Below are positions 1 through 8,844 of a stretch of DNA of 41,434 nucleotides, piece by piece. Made by a program: the position numbers and the translations under genes. The notes under the pieces are model-generated. The model was not told where the DNA came from. It did no database searches and was given only the letters and a program-made list of their open reading frames with translations. The stretch comes from a virus: positions 1 to 41,434 of the IMG/VR virus record IMGVR_UViG_3300027976_000079. One strand, 5' to 3'. Numbering within the stretch: position 1 is the stretch's first letter; each line of letters opens with the position of its first letter.

Positions 1-288
1 GAAGAAAGAAAAGCAAATGGCGTCGGCGGAAGGCCCGCATCTAAGAAAAAAGTAATTAAGGAATCCGATTGGAAGGAATATTACGGTAGTTCTGAGAAGA
101 TGAAAACTCTTGTTAATGGTGGTGAACCAGCTGATTTCGATCGGACTATATTACAATTTGTATCAACTAAAAAGTTATTAACTTACTATGAAGCCGAGTT
201 GCTTTTTAGAAAGGATGTATTGAACGATGATACCTATATAAACGACAACATACTCACTAAATTCTATAGAAAAGATTTTAGTAATTAA
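1..288 (+). CDS. Partial gene, 3' end; phage protein of unknown function
   Basis: The reading frame is open from the first base to a TAA at 286-288, so this is the C-terminal 95 residues of a longer gene that begins outside the window. An internal ATG at 100 is probably not the start, because the frame continues upstream with charged, coding-like sequence. The tail (pattern YYGSSEKM, then RTILQFV, LTYYEAELLF, DVL, YINDNI) resembles a short domain common in T4-type phages that is often annotated loosely as a putative endonuclease. I recall the pattern but cannot confirm the family. It runs tail-to-tail into the minus-strand nuclease gene and overlaps its 3' end by 11 bp, so there is no room for a terminator between them. 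Confidence 0.7.
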   Translation, partial: EERKANGVGGRPASKKKVIKESDWKEYYGSSEKMKTLVNGGEPADFDRTILQFVSTKKLLTYYEAELLFRKDVLNDDTYINDNILTKFYRKDFSN

Positions 289-3200
289 TAGAGCTGAATC
301 CGTCCACCTTTTTAATTTCAATTAGATTATCAATGATATCTCGCATTACATCTAAATGGGATATTACCATAATAAAATCAAATTGACCTTTTAGATAATC
401 GAATAACCAAGCCAAGTTATTAATATTATTGGAATCCAACGAACCCATTCCTTCATCAATCACAAGGAAATTAGAACGAGGCAGGTGGCATATATTCATA
501 AGAGCAACTCGAATTGAAAGTCCAGATATAAATCTTTCCATTCCAGAGCACATTTCTAGCGGCCATTGATCATCTTCATATACTATCTTGCCGTTGATAT
601 TCTTTCCATCCATTTCCAATACCATTCCGAAATCAACAACTTGTTGCAGAATGTTATTCACTTCACCTTCAACGACTGGCAATGCCTTTGTAATAAGTTC
701 ATATGGGATACCATCTCGTTTAACTGCGGCAAGATAATACTCATATGTTTTATATGTGTTTTCAAGCGACAGTAATAAATTCAATTCAGTATTACACATA
801 TCCAAATTAGATTGAGTATTAGCAACGTCTCCATTGATACTCAATAGCTCTTTATTCATTTTATCAATATTAGATGAAACTGAGTCAAGTATAACATCAA
901 TTTCGGCAATTTCAACATTGAGTTTCTTATTTTGTTTGATGGATGCTTCAAGTTGATAGTATTCGGTTATAGACGCGATCGTTTCTTTAAGCTGCGTGGA
1001 GTATCTCTGTGTGTTACCCTTCCGTTCAGCAACACTCCTTTCCGCTTTAGCCAAATCAATTCGTACTCCTGATATATCAGCAAGTAGTCGAGTGTATGCC
1101 AACCAATCACCTTCAACCAATGGCTTGCTCTTGATTTTATTATTTAAATCAATCGATATTTTCAACAATTTATCAATTTCAGACGCATTGTCTTTCAGCT
1201 CTCTTTTAATTACAATCGAACTGCTATCCAACTTATCGGCATTATCAACGCAGTATGTACAGTTAATGTCATATTCCAATTCTCCATATTCGTACAATTG
1301 TTCTGATTTTCTTTCTATTTCATTTTTAATTGTTTCAATTTCAACCATTAATTCGGCATCTCTGGTTTGCATGTCTGACCATACCTTATATTCTGCTCTT
1401 ATATCGGCTTTTTCATATTTGCTTATATTATCTGATATTATTTTAAGCGATGCTTTCTTTTCTTTTATCTTTAATGTAAGATCAGTAATGTCCAACTCAA
1501 TTGTTTTGATTTTATCGGATAGCATCACCTTTACGTTTTCAAGATGAACTATATCAGTAATTGCAGGATTTATTTTAATAATATCCTTAACCAATTTCAA
1601 CTTAGTATTAGTTGCTCTTTTATGTTCTCTTTTAAGCACAGACAGTTCAGATTCTTTGCTCTTATATAGTTTAGTGTATTTACTTAAATTGGATTCAAGT
1701 AATACTAACTTCGTATCATATTCAACCGACTTCAGCTTTTTGATTTGTAAACTAACGTCTTTGATATTCTCAGATGCTATATTATACAATTTATCAAATA
1801 TATCAATACCCATAAACTGAGCAAGTAAATCTTTTCGCTCTGATTGTGATTTATCTATGAATATTGCATTTTTGTCTTGTAGAGATAATGTGGTAAGTAC
1901 GAAATCTTCATACGAGCCGATATACTGTCGAATCATATCATTCGTCCCACGTCGATGTTCTCCATTTAAACTTATTTCTTCACCATCAACTTCTTTCCAA
2001 AATGCAACATCGACCTTTACGTTTCCAGCCTTTTGAAGCTTGGCAGTTCTTATTATGAAATAATCAACACCGCCTATCTCAAGTTCAAGTTTACATTCAA
2101 ATGCAAACTTTTTATTGTTCATAACATGAGATGCTTTGAATGCTCTACTGCACTTATCAAAAATACAAAATGATATGGAATCAAACAAGGAGCTTTTCCC
2201 CGATGCGTTGGGCGCGAACATTCCATATATTCCTTTCATGTCCGTAAAATCTATTGTATTCTTTTCTCCATATGAAAACATATTTGAAAATGCAAATTTC
2301 TTTGGTTTCCAGTTTACGTTTTTCGCTATAGTATTTTCATCCAATTGTGAATTTAAATCACGATTAATGGCATATATATCTTCTATAATATCAATATCAG
2401 CGTATAAGTGCCGAGTGAGATAATCCTTTATTAGAGCATTTTGATGTTCGATGTCGGTGACGTCGCCAAAGTTCAGCGCATTATTTCTATCACCTGAATT
2501 GATTCGAGACATGGTATCCATTCTAGTGACGGTAAACTCCTTCACCTTATAGCGTTTTCTAACAGTAGCCAATGCTCTTTTTAATAGAGCGGCTGGGGTG
2601 TTTGTAACCCGGATTCTAAGTCTTGGGTTTTTAGGCATATCACTTACAATTGGAACTACTCCATTATTGATTTCCAATGTATAGTATCCCCATTCGTTTT
2701 TGATATCAATAAATTGGCAATTAGATACTTCACCATTCATTGTAATATCCCATTCAACAAAACCATGCCCCGCCAGCGCTTCTCCATGATTCTGCTGGAT
2801 TAGTGATCCAGCATAAACAATCATCATATCATCAGCGGTATCGACGATTTGTCTTTTATGTATATCGCCGCACATTACAATTTTACACCCGGCGAACGAA
2901 TTTACAGTAATAGAATTATTCGTTACAGTATACCCAATGTCCGTTCTGGAAGAATGAATAGGTCCGTGAAACAATCCGATATTATAATCGGTTGAATTGG
3001 TCATATCAGGCCAGTTTTCCTTATCTTCAAAAATGCCATAATGTACAAAATTCACATTCGCTGTTTTGTAGATCCCTGAATTCTTGAGGTATATAATTCT
3101 GTCATTGTTTATGTTTTCTACAATTGGAGATAACACATCCATTCGATATGAATTATTAAGATTGGCATCGTGATTTCCTGGTATAACAAACGTTGGGCAT

Positions 3201-3451
3201 AATTCAGCGCATCTATTGAAAAATTTGGATATCATACTTACTAACTCAGGGCTCATTTCAGTTTTAGCGTGTGCAATATCACCTGCAAGAAAAATGACAG
3301 AATTTGGAGTCTTACGTTTTTCTATTTCGACGTACAATGACTCGAATACTTCTCGGTATTCGGCATGCCGCTTCAAATTTCTCACGTGTATATCGGCGAC
3401 GTGAAAGACCTTATCAATGTATTCAAGGCCGGTATTAATTTCATTAACCAT
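278..3451 (-). CDS. Fused Mre11-Rad50 type nuclease/ATPase (gp47-gp46 in one chain)
   Basis: One 1057-aa frame joins both subunits of the SbcCD/gp46-gp47 recombination nuclease. Residues 1-360 are a calcineurin-like phosphoesterase: HVADIH (D20, H22), GD58, GNHD 92-95, HG 162-163 and GDIH 195-198 supply the metal ligands. From about 380 an SMC/Rad50 ATPase begins, with Walker A at 412-421 (APNASGKSS core; Ala replaces the first Gly). Long coiled-coil arms flank a zinc hook CTYC at 731-734. The signature region CSGMERFISG (968-977), Walker B FLVIDE (995-1000) and H-loop H1032 follow. In T4 these are two separate genes whose products resect DNA ends for recombination-dependent replication. The start at 3451 overlaps the primase 3' end by 8 bp, so translation is probably coupled. 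All catalytic motifs appear intact. Confidence 0.95.
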   Translation of the reverse strand: MVNEINTGLEYIDKVFHVADIHVRNLKRHAEYREVFESLYVEIEKRKTPNSVIFLAGDIAHAKTEMSPELVSMISKFFNRCAELCPTFVIPGNHDANLNNSYRMDVLSPIVENINNDRIIYLKNSGIYKTANVNFVHYGIFEDKENWPDMTNSTDYNIGLFHGPIHSSRTDIGYTVTNNSITVNSFAGCKIVMCGDIHKRQIVDTADDMMIVYAGSLIQQNHGEALAGHGFVEWDITMNGEVSNCQFIDIKNEWGYYTLEINNGVVPIVSDMPKNPRLRIRVTNTPAALLKRALATVRKRYKVKEFTVTRMDTMSRINSGDRNNALNFGDVTDIEHQNALIKDYLTRHLYADIDIIEDIYAINRDLNSQLDENTIAKNVNWKPKKFAFSNMFSYGEKNTIDFTDMKGIYGMFAPNASGKSSLFDSISFCIFDKCSRAFKASHVMNNKKFAFECKLELEIGGVDYFIIRTAKLQKAGNVKVDVAFWKEVDGEEISLNGEHRRGTNDMIRQYIGSYEDFVLTTLSLQDKNAIFIDKSQSERKDLLAQFMGIDIFDKLYNIASENIKDVSLQIKKLKSVEYDTKLVLLESNLSKYTKLYKSKESELSVLKREHKRATNTKLKLVKDIIKINPAITDIVHLENVKVMLSDKIKTIELDITDLTLKIKEKKASLKIISDNISKYEKADIRAEYKVWSDMQTRDAELMVEIETIKNEIERKSEQLYEYGELEYDINCTYCVDNADKLDSSSIVIKRELKDNASEIDKLLKISIDLNNKIKSKPLVEGDWLAYTRLLADISGVRIDLAKAERSVAERKGNTQRYSTQLKETIASITEYYQLEASIKQNKKLNVEIAEIDVILDSVSSNIDKMNKELLSINGDVANTQSNLDMCNTELNLLLSLENTYKTYEYYLAAVKRDGIPYELITKALPVVEGEVNNILQQVVDFGMVLEMDGKNINGKIVYEDDQWPLEMCSGMERFISGLSIRVALMNICHLPRSNFLVIDEGMGSLDSNNINNLAWLFDYLKGQFDFIMVISHLDVMRDIIDNLIEIKKVDGFSSINY

Positions 3452-4370
3452 ATAGTTTTTCTCTAATCAATTCGGAAAATCCAAATTTGTCTGATTTTTC
3501 TGCTAGTGCATTGTAGGTTTCAAATCCAATCTCCGACGGATCTTTTCCCTCTAGGCTTATAAGTTTTACATTTACTCCCTCTTTCATATACCGATTCGCT
3601 ATCCAAAGAGCTTCTTTTTTGGCATCGGTATCAAGGGCAATGGTTATATTTTTAACATTTTCCATCATTAATTTTTCATGCAATTTGATTGGTATGTTTT
3701 TACCCAATAGTGGTATGGCATTTCGCTTAATTGATATTGCATCGAAAACACCTTCGCATATCGTAATTTCTTCATGCCAGTTTATTTGTAAATCAAATCC
3801 TATAATGTTTTTTGAGATAGGAGGATTTTTATACTTAAACGTTTCATATGGGTAATATGACCTTGCAATGAAGTAGTTCAACATTTTATTCGATGAATAT
3901 GACGGTATTATTATTCGTCCTCTATACATACCATCTGAACAAAACCCGATGTTATACTTAACAATATCTTCATATAAAATATTCCTACGTCTTAGATAGG
4001 CAGAAGCTAAATTATAATCTATATCCTTTGAAATGGAATGTAATGGGATGAATTCTCTCGGCAGGAGTATTAATGGTTCTTCATCTTCATCCAGAACAGA
4101 TGAATCGTATTTAACATTTCCCAAGTACTTGGATAGGGTATCCAACATTGTCTTGGGTGCATTAAGCTTCTTAACAAGAAAATATAAACTTCGACCTTTC
4201 GCCGCACACGTCCAACAATTCCATTTCTGAGATGCAATATTTAACTGTAACTTAGGTTTGTGGTGGTGACACCATGGGCAATTAAACTTATATTCATTCT
4301 TAATTTGTGTCGCATGCCCCAGCACCGATTGGAGAATTTCCAATATCCTTGTTTCATTATAGTCGCTCAT
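3444..4370 (-). CDS. DnaG/gp61-type DNA primase
   Basis: A 308-aa primase that makes RNA primers for lagging-strand synthesis. Near the N-terminus a CHC2-type zinc finger is visible (CPWCHHH, then CWTC). The C-terminal half holds a TOPRIM fold: ICEGVFDAIS supplies the catalytic Glu and ITIALDTDAKK the DxD. I place the start at the ATG of 4370 (MSDYNETRI) rather than an in-frame ATG at 4421. The shorter start forms an ATGA overlap with the upstream small gene's stop, and the extra 17 residues would lie wholly inside that gene. The protein is short for a DnaG (no C-terminal helicase-binding domain), like phage primases. It sits between the ribbon-helix-helix gene and the gp47-46 fusion in one overlapping operon. 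Confidence 0.9.
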   Translation of the reverse strand: MSDYNETRILEILQSVLGHATQIKNEYKFNCPWCHHHKPKLQLNIASQKWNCWTCAAKGRSLYFLVKKLNAPKTMLDTLSKYLGNVKYDSSVLDEDEEPLILLPREFIPLHSISKDIDYNLASAYLRRRNILYEDIVKYNIGFCSDGMYRGRIIIPSYSSNKMLNYFIARSYYPYETFKYKNPPISKNIIGFDLQINWHEEITICEGVFDAISIKRNAIPLLGKNIPIKLHEKLMMENVKNITIALDTDAKKEALWIANRYMKEGVNVKLISLEGKDPSEIGFETYNALAEKSDKFGFSELIREKLYG

Positions 4371-4534
4371 TTGCCGTCTACTAGCAGTAATCTTCCATCC
4401 GACGGCTTCCACGATCGGCATTGTTTTTTAATGAGATTTTCTACCAACTTTCCCATTTTATATCCATATTCATCACAATGCTCTTTCAGTAACGTATGTG
4501 TGTCGTCATCTATTTTTATATTTTTCATATCCAT
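4367..4534 (-). CDS. Small ribbon-helix-helix-like protein, likely DNA-binding
   Basis: A 55-aa frame, too short for usual gene cut-offs, starting MDMKNIKID. The first residues look like a beta strand (KNIKID) followed by two amphipathic helices (HTLLKEHCDEYG and KMGKLVENLIKKQ), the Arc/MetJ/CopG layout. Such proteins dimerise and bind palindromic operators, commonly their own. The stop TGA overlaps the primase start (ATGA), which supports both the existence of this gene and the choice of primase start. A promoter-like TATATTTATA lies 15 bp upstream on the same strand, and an inverted repeat lies just beyond it at 4564-4595. The fold assignment is by pattern only. The last 15 residues are not part of a typical RHH core. 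Confidence 0.7.
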   Translation of the reverse strand: MDMKNIKIDDDTHTLLKEHCDEYGYKMGKLVENLIKKQCRSWKPSDGRLLLVDGK

Positions 4535-4549
4535 ATTCAATCTATTTCA

Positions 4550-4559
4550 TATAAATATA
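4550..4559 (-). promoter_or_regulatory. Putative promoter TATATTTATA for the primase/nuclease operon
   Basis: Read on the minus strand this is an exact copy of the motif found upstream of most virion genes in the window. It lies 15 bp before the ATG of the 55-aa gene, in the same orientation relative to its gene as the plus-strand copies. Confidence 0.5.
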
Positions 4560-4563
4560 CCGT

Positions 4564-4595
4564 TATGGTACTTTTATATTCGTTTTAGTACCATA
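4564..4595. repeat. Inverted repeat TATGGTAC-N16-GTACCATA, candidate operator
   Basis: Perfect 8-bp arms at 4564-4571 and 4588-4595 lie 24 bp centre to centre, in the gap between the divergent minus-strand operon and the fibre gene. The position next to a ribbon-helix-helix gene suggests a binding site, but no protein is shown to bind it. Confidence 0.45.
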
Positions 4596-4617
4596 TTCAT
4601 TTAATATTAACATTGTG

Positions 4618-4627
4618 GATATTTACT
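4618..4627 (+). promoter_or_regulatory. Weak late-promoter-like motif upstream of fibre gene
   Basis: GATATTTACT resembles the TATATTTATA motif but departs from it at several positions. It lies 22 bp before the ATG at 4650. Confidence 0.3.
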
Positions 4628-4649
4628 ATTAAAGATATGAGATTCTAAT

Positions 4650-7600
4650 ATGTCAAAAATAAAACAACAAACGGAATTCCAAGGGCTCGGTGGATATGAT
4701 GTATTAGTGAATGATACATTACAATCCTCGTTTTATTTCAACATAACAGAACTCGGAGACACATTAACAGGTGGAAAAAATGGGTTTCTGATAGCTGGAT
4801 CTAAACATCTCAAACAAAATACAAATGTCAAAGTTGAAATACTTGATGGAGACGGTCAAGTTGTATATTCCGAAATAGCGGATGGTAGGCCAGAATATTA
4901 CGAGGGAATATCAAAAGTAATATCAGCTTGGATTTATAATGATACCCCAATTGGTGTCGGCTCAATTTCCATATTGGGTGAACTTGAAACGTTTGTGGAT
5001 TCCACTGGTACAGCTCGTGCCATACCGACGGAATGGGAAGGAATATATAATGTTAGATGGACTAAAAACATCCAAATAAATAGATTACTTCCAAATGAAA
5101 CTCGAGTCAGATTTTTCAGAAAACCAACAATCGCAGTAACTGAAATAATTAGGACGATACGAGAGCGGGATACGTATTCAAACACTCAACAAGGAACATT
5201 GGACGGTATAGCTATCGATCCGGATGTGGGAAAGGATTGGTATCGTTTCAGAGGGAATACTGTATATCGATTGAAACTACAATCTGGTTCTTGGGATAGG
5301 ATAATAGAAGATAATGGCAGCATTACTGTGACTGGGCTGAACCAGTCATATTCTACCACTGTAAAGAAAATATTAAATTCGTCTACTGTTTTAGCTACTA
5401 CTCCATACTTCGTAACAAGTTCGAATTCTCCAACGTCGACCGCATATGAACAATCCATAACTAATATAGTAAGTGGAAGCTATACCGCATCATTTACATC
5501 TGAATCGTTTTCGGGGCCGAATATAGCATCATCATCTCTTGCTGATATTACGATTTCAAATTTAGAAACATTTGCCGGCGACGTTCATCGAATTAAGTTA
5601 TTCAGAAAAATTATCGGTGGGGATGTAAATACCGACTATACAATAATACAAGATAGTATCATTGAAGCTAATGAACTATTAAGAGATAATAGTAAAACAG
5701 GCATTGATTCGAGAACCGGAGTATTTAATACATCATCGGATATTTCAAATTATTGGACAACATCATCTGTAAATTTATCTGCTAATATAAATAATTCCAC
5801 ACTATTCCAATCAGTACATCTTAGCGGCTCATTATATGGCTCAACTGGGCATGCATTTTATTCAAATAACCAAAATACATTTGTAGACGGTTCTGAATAT
5901 CAGCTTAAGTTTTCTACAATTGGAAGTGGATCTGACGCCTATATGGACGTATATATGTCGGGTTCATCATTTAATAACTCATCTGGTTCGGTTGTATTTC
6001 CAGATGATGGTTATGGAAAATTAATAGGTTCCATTTCTACAGAAAAAACCCGCGTGTTTGTGGATTTTGAGGACAATTTTGTTCCTGACCAGGATGGCGC
6101 CGGCGTTGTAAATTTTGTGGTGAAAGGCGGGCAATTTTATATAGGAGATATTTCTCTTATAGAATTCTTTGAATCAAGTTTTAGTCCAAATGAATTTAAT
6201 ACAGTAATTGAAAATCCATCAATAATCACACAGCAAACCTATCAATTCAAAGCTGAATTCTTTGACATAAATTCAAATAAAATCCCGGTAGATATTATAT
6301 CCGAAAAGGTGAAGTTTGTCGGTAATGCTTTATTAACGAGTGCTAGTATAGCATTGGATTTGGCTAATAAAATAGATATACAAGGAGCCGCGGCGGATAT
6401 AACAACATATAGCGGTAGTATTGCCGCCGGATCGGTTGGGGGCTGGTCGGTAACATCCACAAATATATCAACTGGAACCCCAGTCGCCGATAATACATAT
6501 ACAGCCGCCGGCGCAATTACACTTGGTGCTGGTTACATTGGAGCTAATAAATTTAAAATAGCCGCTTCAGGCGCAGCTACCTTCAAAGGAACGCTATCTG
6601 CTCCTGATGGTAATTTGGGTGGCTGGACTGTAAATGCATTAACTCTTTCAACTGGAATCGCAGTAGCAGATAATACGTATACAGCCGCTGGCGCGATTAC
6701 GCTTGGTGCTGGTTACATTGGGGCAAAGGAATTCAAGATAGCATCCGATGGCACAGCGACTTTTAAGGGAACGCTGTCTGCAGCCGGTGGAACATTCTCT
6801 GGTGACATATCCGCCGCAGGTGGAAACTTCACAGGTGGAATAGATGCGACATATATAAACGTCACATCCGGTTCAATAGGTGGATGGGTACTTGACGCAA
6901 CGACACTAGTTGGTGGTTCAACCACTCTTAATTCAAATGGAACTATCACAACTAGCGCACTGTCGGCATCTGGCGCGAATTTAACATCCGCTGACATAAC
7001 GGGTGTGGTCACTACAGGCAACATCACGGCTACAGGTGGTTCAATAGGTGGATGGGTACTTGACGCAACGACACTAGTTGGTGGTTCAACCACTCTTAAT
7101 TCAAATGGAACTATCACAACTAGCGCACTGTCGGCATCTGGCGCGAATTTAACATCCGCTGACATAACGGGTGTGGTCACTACAGGCAACATCACGGCTA
7201 CAGGTGGTACAATAGGCGGATGGAATTTAAGTACTACTACACTAACGAGTAATAACGTTGAGATAAGCAATGCGGGTAAAATCCGAATGGGCCCAAGTGG
7301 CGGGCCAACAAGCAGTGCAGTTGGTCAAGAATTAGCTGGTGTTTATATGGACGGAACTGGAGCCTTCTTTGTTTCAGATGGTGGCATTGGATCTGCCGAA
7401 GGATATATGAAATTTGATGCGTCATCTAGTACATTTGAATTACAGACGGCTACGGGTGCGCTTACATTTAAGTCCGACGGAACAGTTGCTTCACCAGATT
7501 ACCTAATTGAAAGAAGCAGATTGTTTGGCTCTGGCACAGATGGGGACGCAACATTAACTACGGGTACAAACCAAAGTACAATTGCGTCAACCTATGATTC

Positions 7601-8018
7601 ACACAATAGCACCGCAAACTTATGGTTATTGATTAGAGACGCATATACTGACGATTTAACAATCAACAGTAGTGTAACTCTCGATACAAATGGATATAGA
7701 CTATTTGTAAAAGGAACCCTAACCAACAACGGAACAATTAGAAATAACGGTTCCTCTGGTGGCAACGGGTCAGGCAGAGCGACAGTAGGGTCAGCTGGTG
7801 CTGGTGGAACTGGATCTACACTAAATGCCGGAACCTCAGGAGTTGTGGGTGGAGCAGGTGGATTCGGTAATGACGGAGACGGCGCAGCAGGTGGAGGTTC
7901 TGGTGGTAGTGGTGGAATAATACTTATTTCAGCTAGAATTATAGTTAATAATGGTACTATTGAATCAACCGGAGGTGCTGGTGGTAATGGCGCGAATGGC
8001 GTAACGTCTGGAGCATAA
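4650..8018 (+). CDS. Large tail fibre/adhesin protein with repeats and Gly-rich tip
   Basis: A 1122-aa structural protein, probably a long or side tail fibre. The first ~180 residues look like a globular attachment domain. A middle region of Ser/Thr/Gly-rich beta sequence follows. Residues ~597-716 hold two imperfect 60-residue repeats (GGW, then ADNTYTAAGAITLGAGYIGA, FKIA, ATFKGTLSA). Next come two identical 56-residue repeats (from GSIGGWVLDATTLVGG) and a partial third. Such GGW repeats are typical of trimeric fibre shafts. The last ~110 residues are Gly-rich with a GGSGGIILISA motif, like adhesin tips. It ends with a single TAA after which the same frame continues into the next gene. Start choice: first ATG after a promoter-like motif; the Shine-Dalgarno is weak. 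Receptor specificity cannot be read. Confidence 0.8.
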   Translation: MSKIKQQTEFQGLGGYDVLVNDTLQSSFYFNITELGDTLTGGKNGFLIAGSKHLKQNTNVKVEILDGDGQVVYSEIADGRPEYYEGISKVISAWIYNDTPIGVGSISILGELETFVDSTGTARAIPTEWEGIYNVRWTKNIQINRLLPNETRVRFFRKPTIAVTEIIRTIRERDTYSNTQQGTLDGIAIDPDVGKDWYRFRGNTVYRLKLQSGSWDRIIEDNGSITVTGLNQSYSTTVKKILNSSTVLATTPYFVTSSNSPTSTAYEQSITNIVSGSYTASFTSESFSGPNIASSSLADITISNLETFAGDVHRIKLFRKIIGGDVNTDYTIIQDSIIEANELLRDNSKTGIDSRTGVFNTSSDISNYWTTSSVNLSANINNSTLFQSVHLSGSLYGSTGHAFYSNNQNTFVDGSEYQLKFSTIGSGSDAYMDVYMSGSSFNNSSGSVVFPDDGYGKLIGSISTEKTRVFVDFEDNFVPDQDGAGVVNFVVKGGQFYIGDISLIEFFESSFSPNEFNTVIENPSIITQQTYQFKAEFFDINSNKIPVDIISEKVKFVGNALLTSASIALDLANKIDIQGAAADITTYSGSIAAGSVGGWSVTSTNISTGTPVADNTYTAAGAITLGAGYIGANKFKIAASGAATFKGTLSAPDGNLGGWTVNALTLSTGIAVADNTYTAAGAITLGAGYIGAKEFKIASDGTATFKGTLSAAGGTFSGDISAAGGNFTGGIDATYINVTSGSIGGWVLDATTLVGGSTTLNSNGTITTSALSASGANLTSADITGVVTTGNITATGGSIGGWVLDATTLVGGSTTLNSNGTITTSALSASGANLTSADITGVVTTGNITATGGTIGGWNLSTTTLTSNNVEISNAGKIRMGPSGGPTSSAVGQELAGVYMDGTGAFFVSDGGIGSAEGYMKFDASSSTFELQTATGALTFKSDGTVASPDYLIERSRLFGSGTDGDATLTTGTNQSTIASTYDSHNSTANLWLLIRDAYTDDLTINSSVTLDTNGYRLFVKGTLTNNGTIRNNGSSGGNGSGRATVGSAGAGGTGSTLNAGTSGVVGGAGGFGNDGDGAAGGGSGGSGGIILISARIIVNNGTIESTGGAGGNGANGVTSGA
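6870..7205 (+). repeat. Perfect 168-bp tandem duplication in fibre gene
   Basis: Positions 6870-7037 and 7038-7205 are identical base for base and encode the same 56 residues. A diverged third copy begins at 7206 (GGTACAATAGG). Identity at every silent site implies a recent duplication or gene conversion. Confidence 0.95.
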
Positions 8019-8033
8019 AACAGGAGAATAAAA

Positions 8034-8552
8034 ATGGCATTTTTAGCAGGCGCAGCAGGTGGATTGGGAGCAGCAGGTAGTACTGGAGTAGCTGTTTCAC
8101 GATTAGATGTGATAGATCCTCACATAGTAATTATGATGAGGGATGTAATGGACGGGTCTGAATCAGCAGTCAAACTAAAGGTATCGGGCGCGGCTGGATC
8201 AGGTGGTGGTGGTGGTGGAATATCCCTCGACGGAAGTGGAAATTCAGCCCCCGGATCTACTCCAGCAGCAGGAGCTACGGTTAATTCTTGTATAGTTACC
8301 AACTCTGCCGTTGCTGGCGGACAGGGAGCAGCTGGCGATGGGACAGGTGTATCGGCATCCAGCGGTGCTGGTGGAGGCGGCTCAGGTGGAAACGGTGGAG
8401 CGATTGTTATTATAACCACAAGTACTAGTGTGGGTACTACTAATGTAACTGGAGGATCGCTTGGAAGCAGGGGGAGTATGGGGTCATTTACAAATAGTGC
8501 CTCCAACGGAAGTGCAGGGAATTCTGGCACGGTCATACACATCCAAATATAA
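8034..8552 (+). CDS. Gly-rich adhesin-like tip protein
   Basis: A 172-aa protein with long Gly/Ala/Ser tracts and a motif GGSGGNGGAIVIITT that mirrors the GGSGGIILISA motif at the end of the preceding fibre. Gly-rich loops of this type occur in gp38-like receptor-binding tip proteins of T4-like phages; that match is one of style, not proven homology. A clear AGGAGA Shine-Dalgarno at 8022-8027 sits before the ATG, so it can be translated alone. It is in the same frame as the upstream fibre, separated by one TAA (8016-8018) and five sense codons. It may therefore be the detached tip of what was one protein, or be reached by stop-codon readthrough. Confidence 0.7.
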   Translation: MAFLAGAAGGLGAAGSTGVAVSRLDVIDPHIVIMMRDVMDGSESAVKLKVSGAAGSGGGGGGISLDGSGNSAPGSTPAAGATVNSCIVTNSAVAGGQGAAGDGTGVSASSGAGGGGSGGNGGAIVIITTSTSVGTTNVTGGSLGSRGSMGSFTNSASNGSAGNSGTVIHIQI

Positions 8553-8844
8553 TCTATCAAGGAGCCGTATCGAACACGATCACCTGTACTAACCTATTCG
8601 TTGACGCTAGAGCCAAATCAGCGTAACAGGATCAATACGCTTAACGGGTTCAGGCAACAAGTCACGCATTAGACACGGTTTTTTCTCTCCACAGGTTATG
8701 GTTCGTTCGAGTCTACCGACCCGTATCCGGCGATTAGGATAGTTATTGCTAATAGGTATTTTTCCGTTTCCGTCCTTCTTATTGGTTGAGAACGTAATCT
8801 ACTGTATGTAGTAAGATAAATGCAAACTAAATCCACAGTACCCA
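8553..8844. other. 292-bp gap without a convincing gene; higher GC than surroundings
   Basis: No forward frame stays open for more than about 40 codons. The stretch looks richer in C and CG than the flanking genes by eye. It may be a recombination scar or a decayed fibre segment brought in from elsewhere. A T6 run at 8682-8687 has no convincing hairpin before it. I see no promoter motif of the TATATTTATA type. Confidence 0.4.

Noticed and set aside
996-1547. 183-codon plus-strand frame inside the gp47-46 fusion
   Set aside because: Antisense of the coiled-coil region; no recognisable protein and no start signal.
4371-4421. Longer primase start at the ATG of 4421
   Set aside because: The added 17 residues lie wholly within the 55-aa upstream gene. 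The ATG at 4370 overlaps that gene's stop as ATGA and gives a normal primase N-terminus.
6713-7270. 185-codon minus-strand frame with exact repeats
   Set aside because: Shadow of the repeated fibre segment on the plus strand, which has the coding signals.
8120-8560. 146-codon minus-strand frame, Pro-rich
   Set aside because: Mirror image of the Gly-rich fibre tip gene; Pro codons are the complements of Gly codons.
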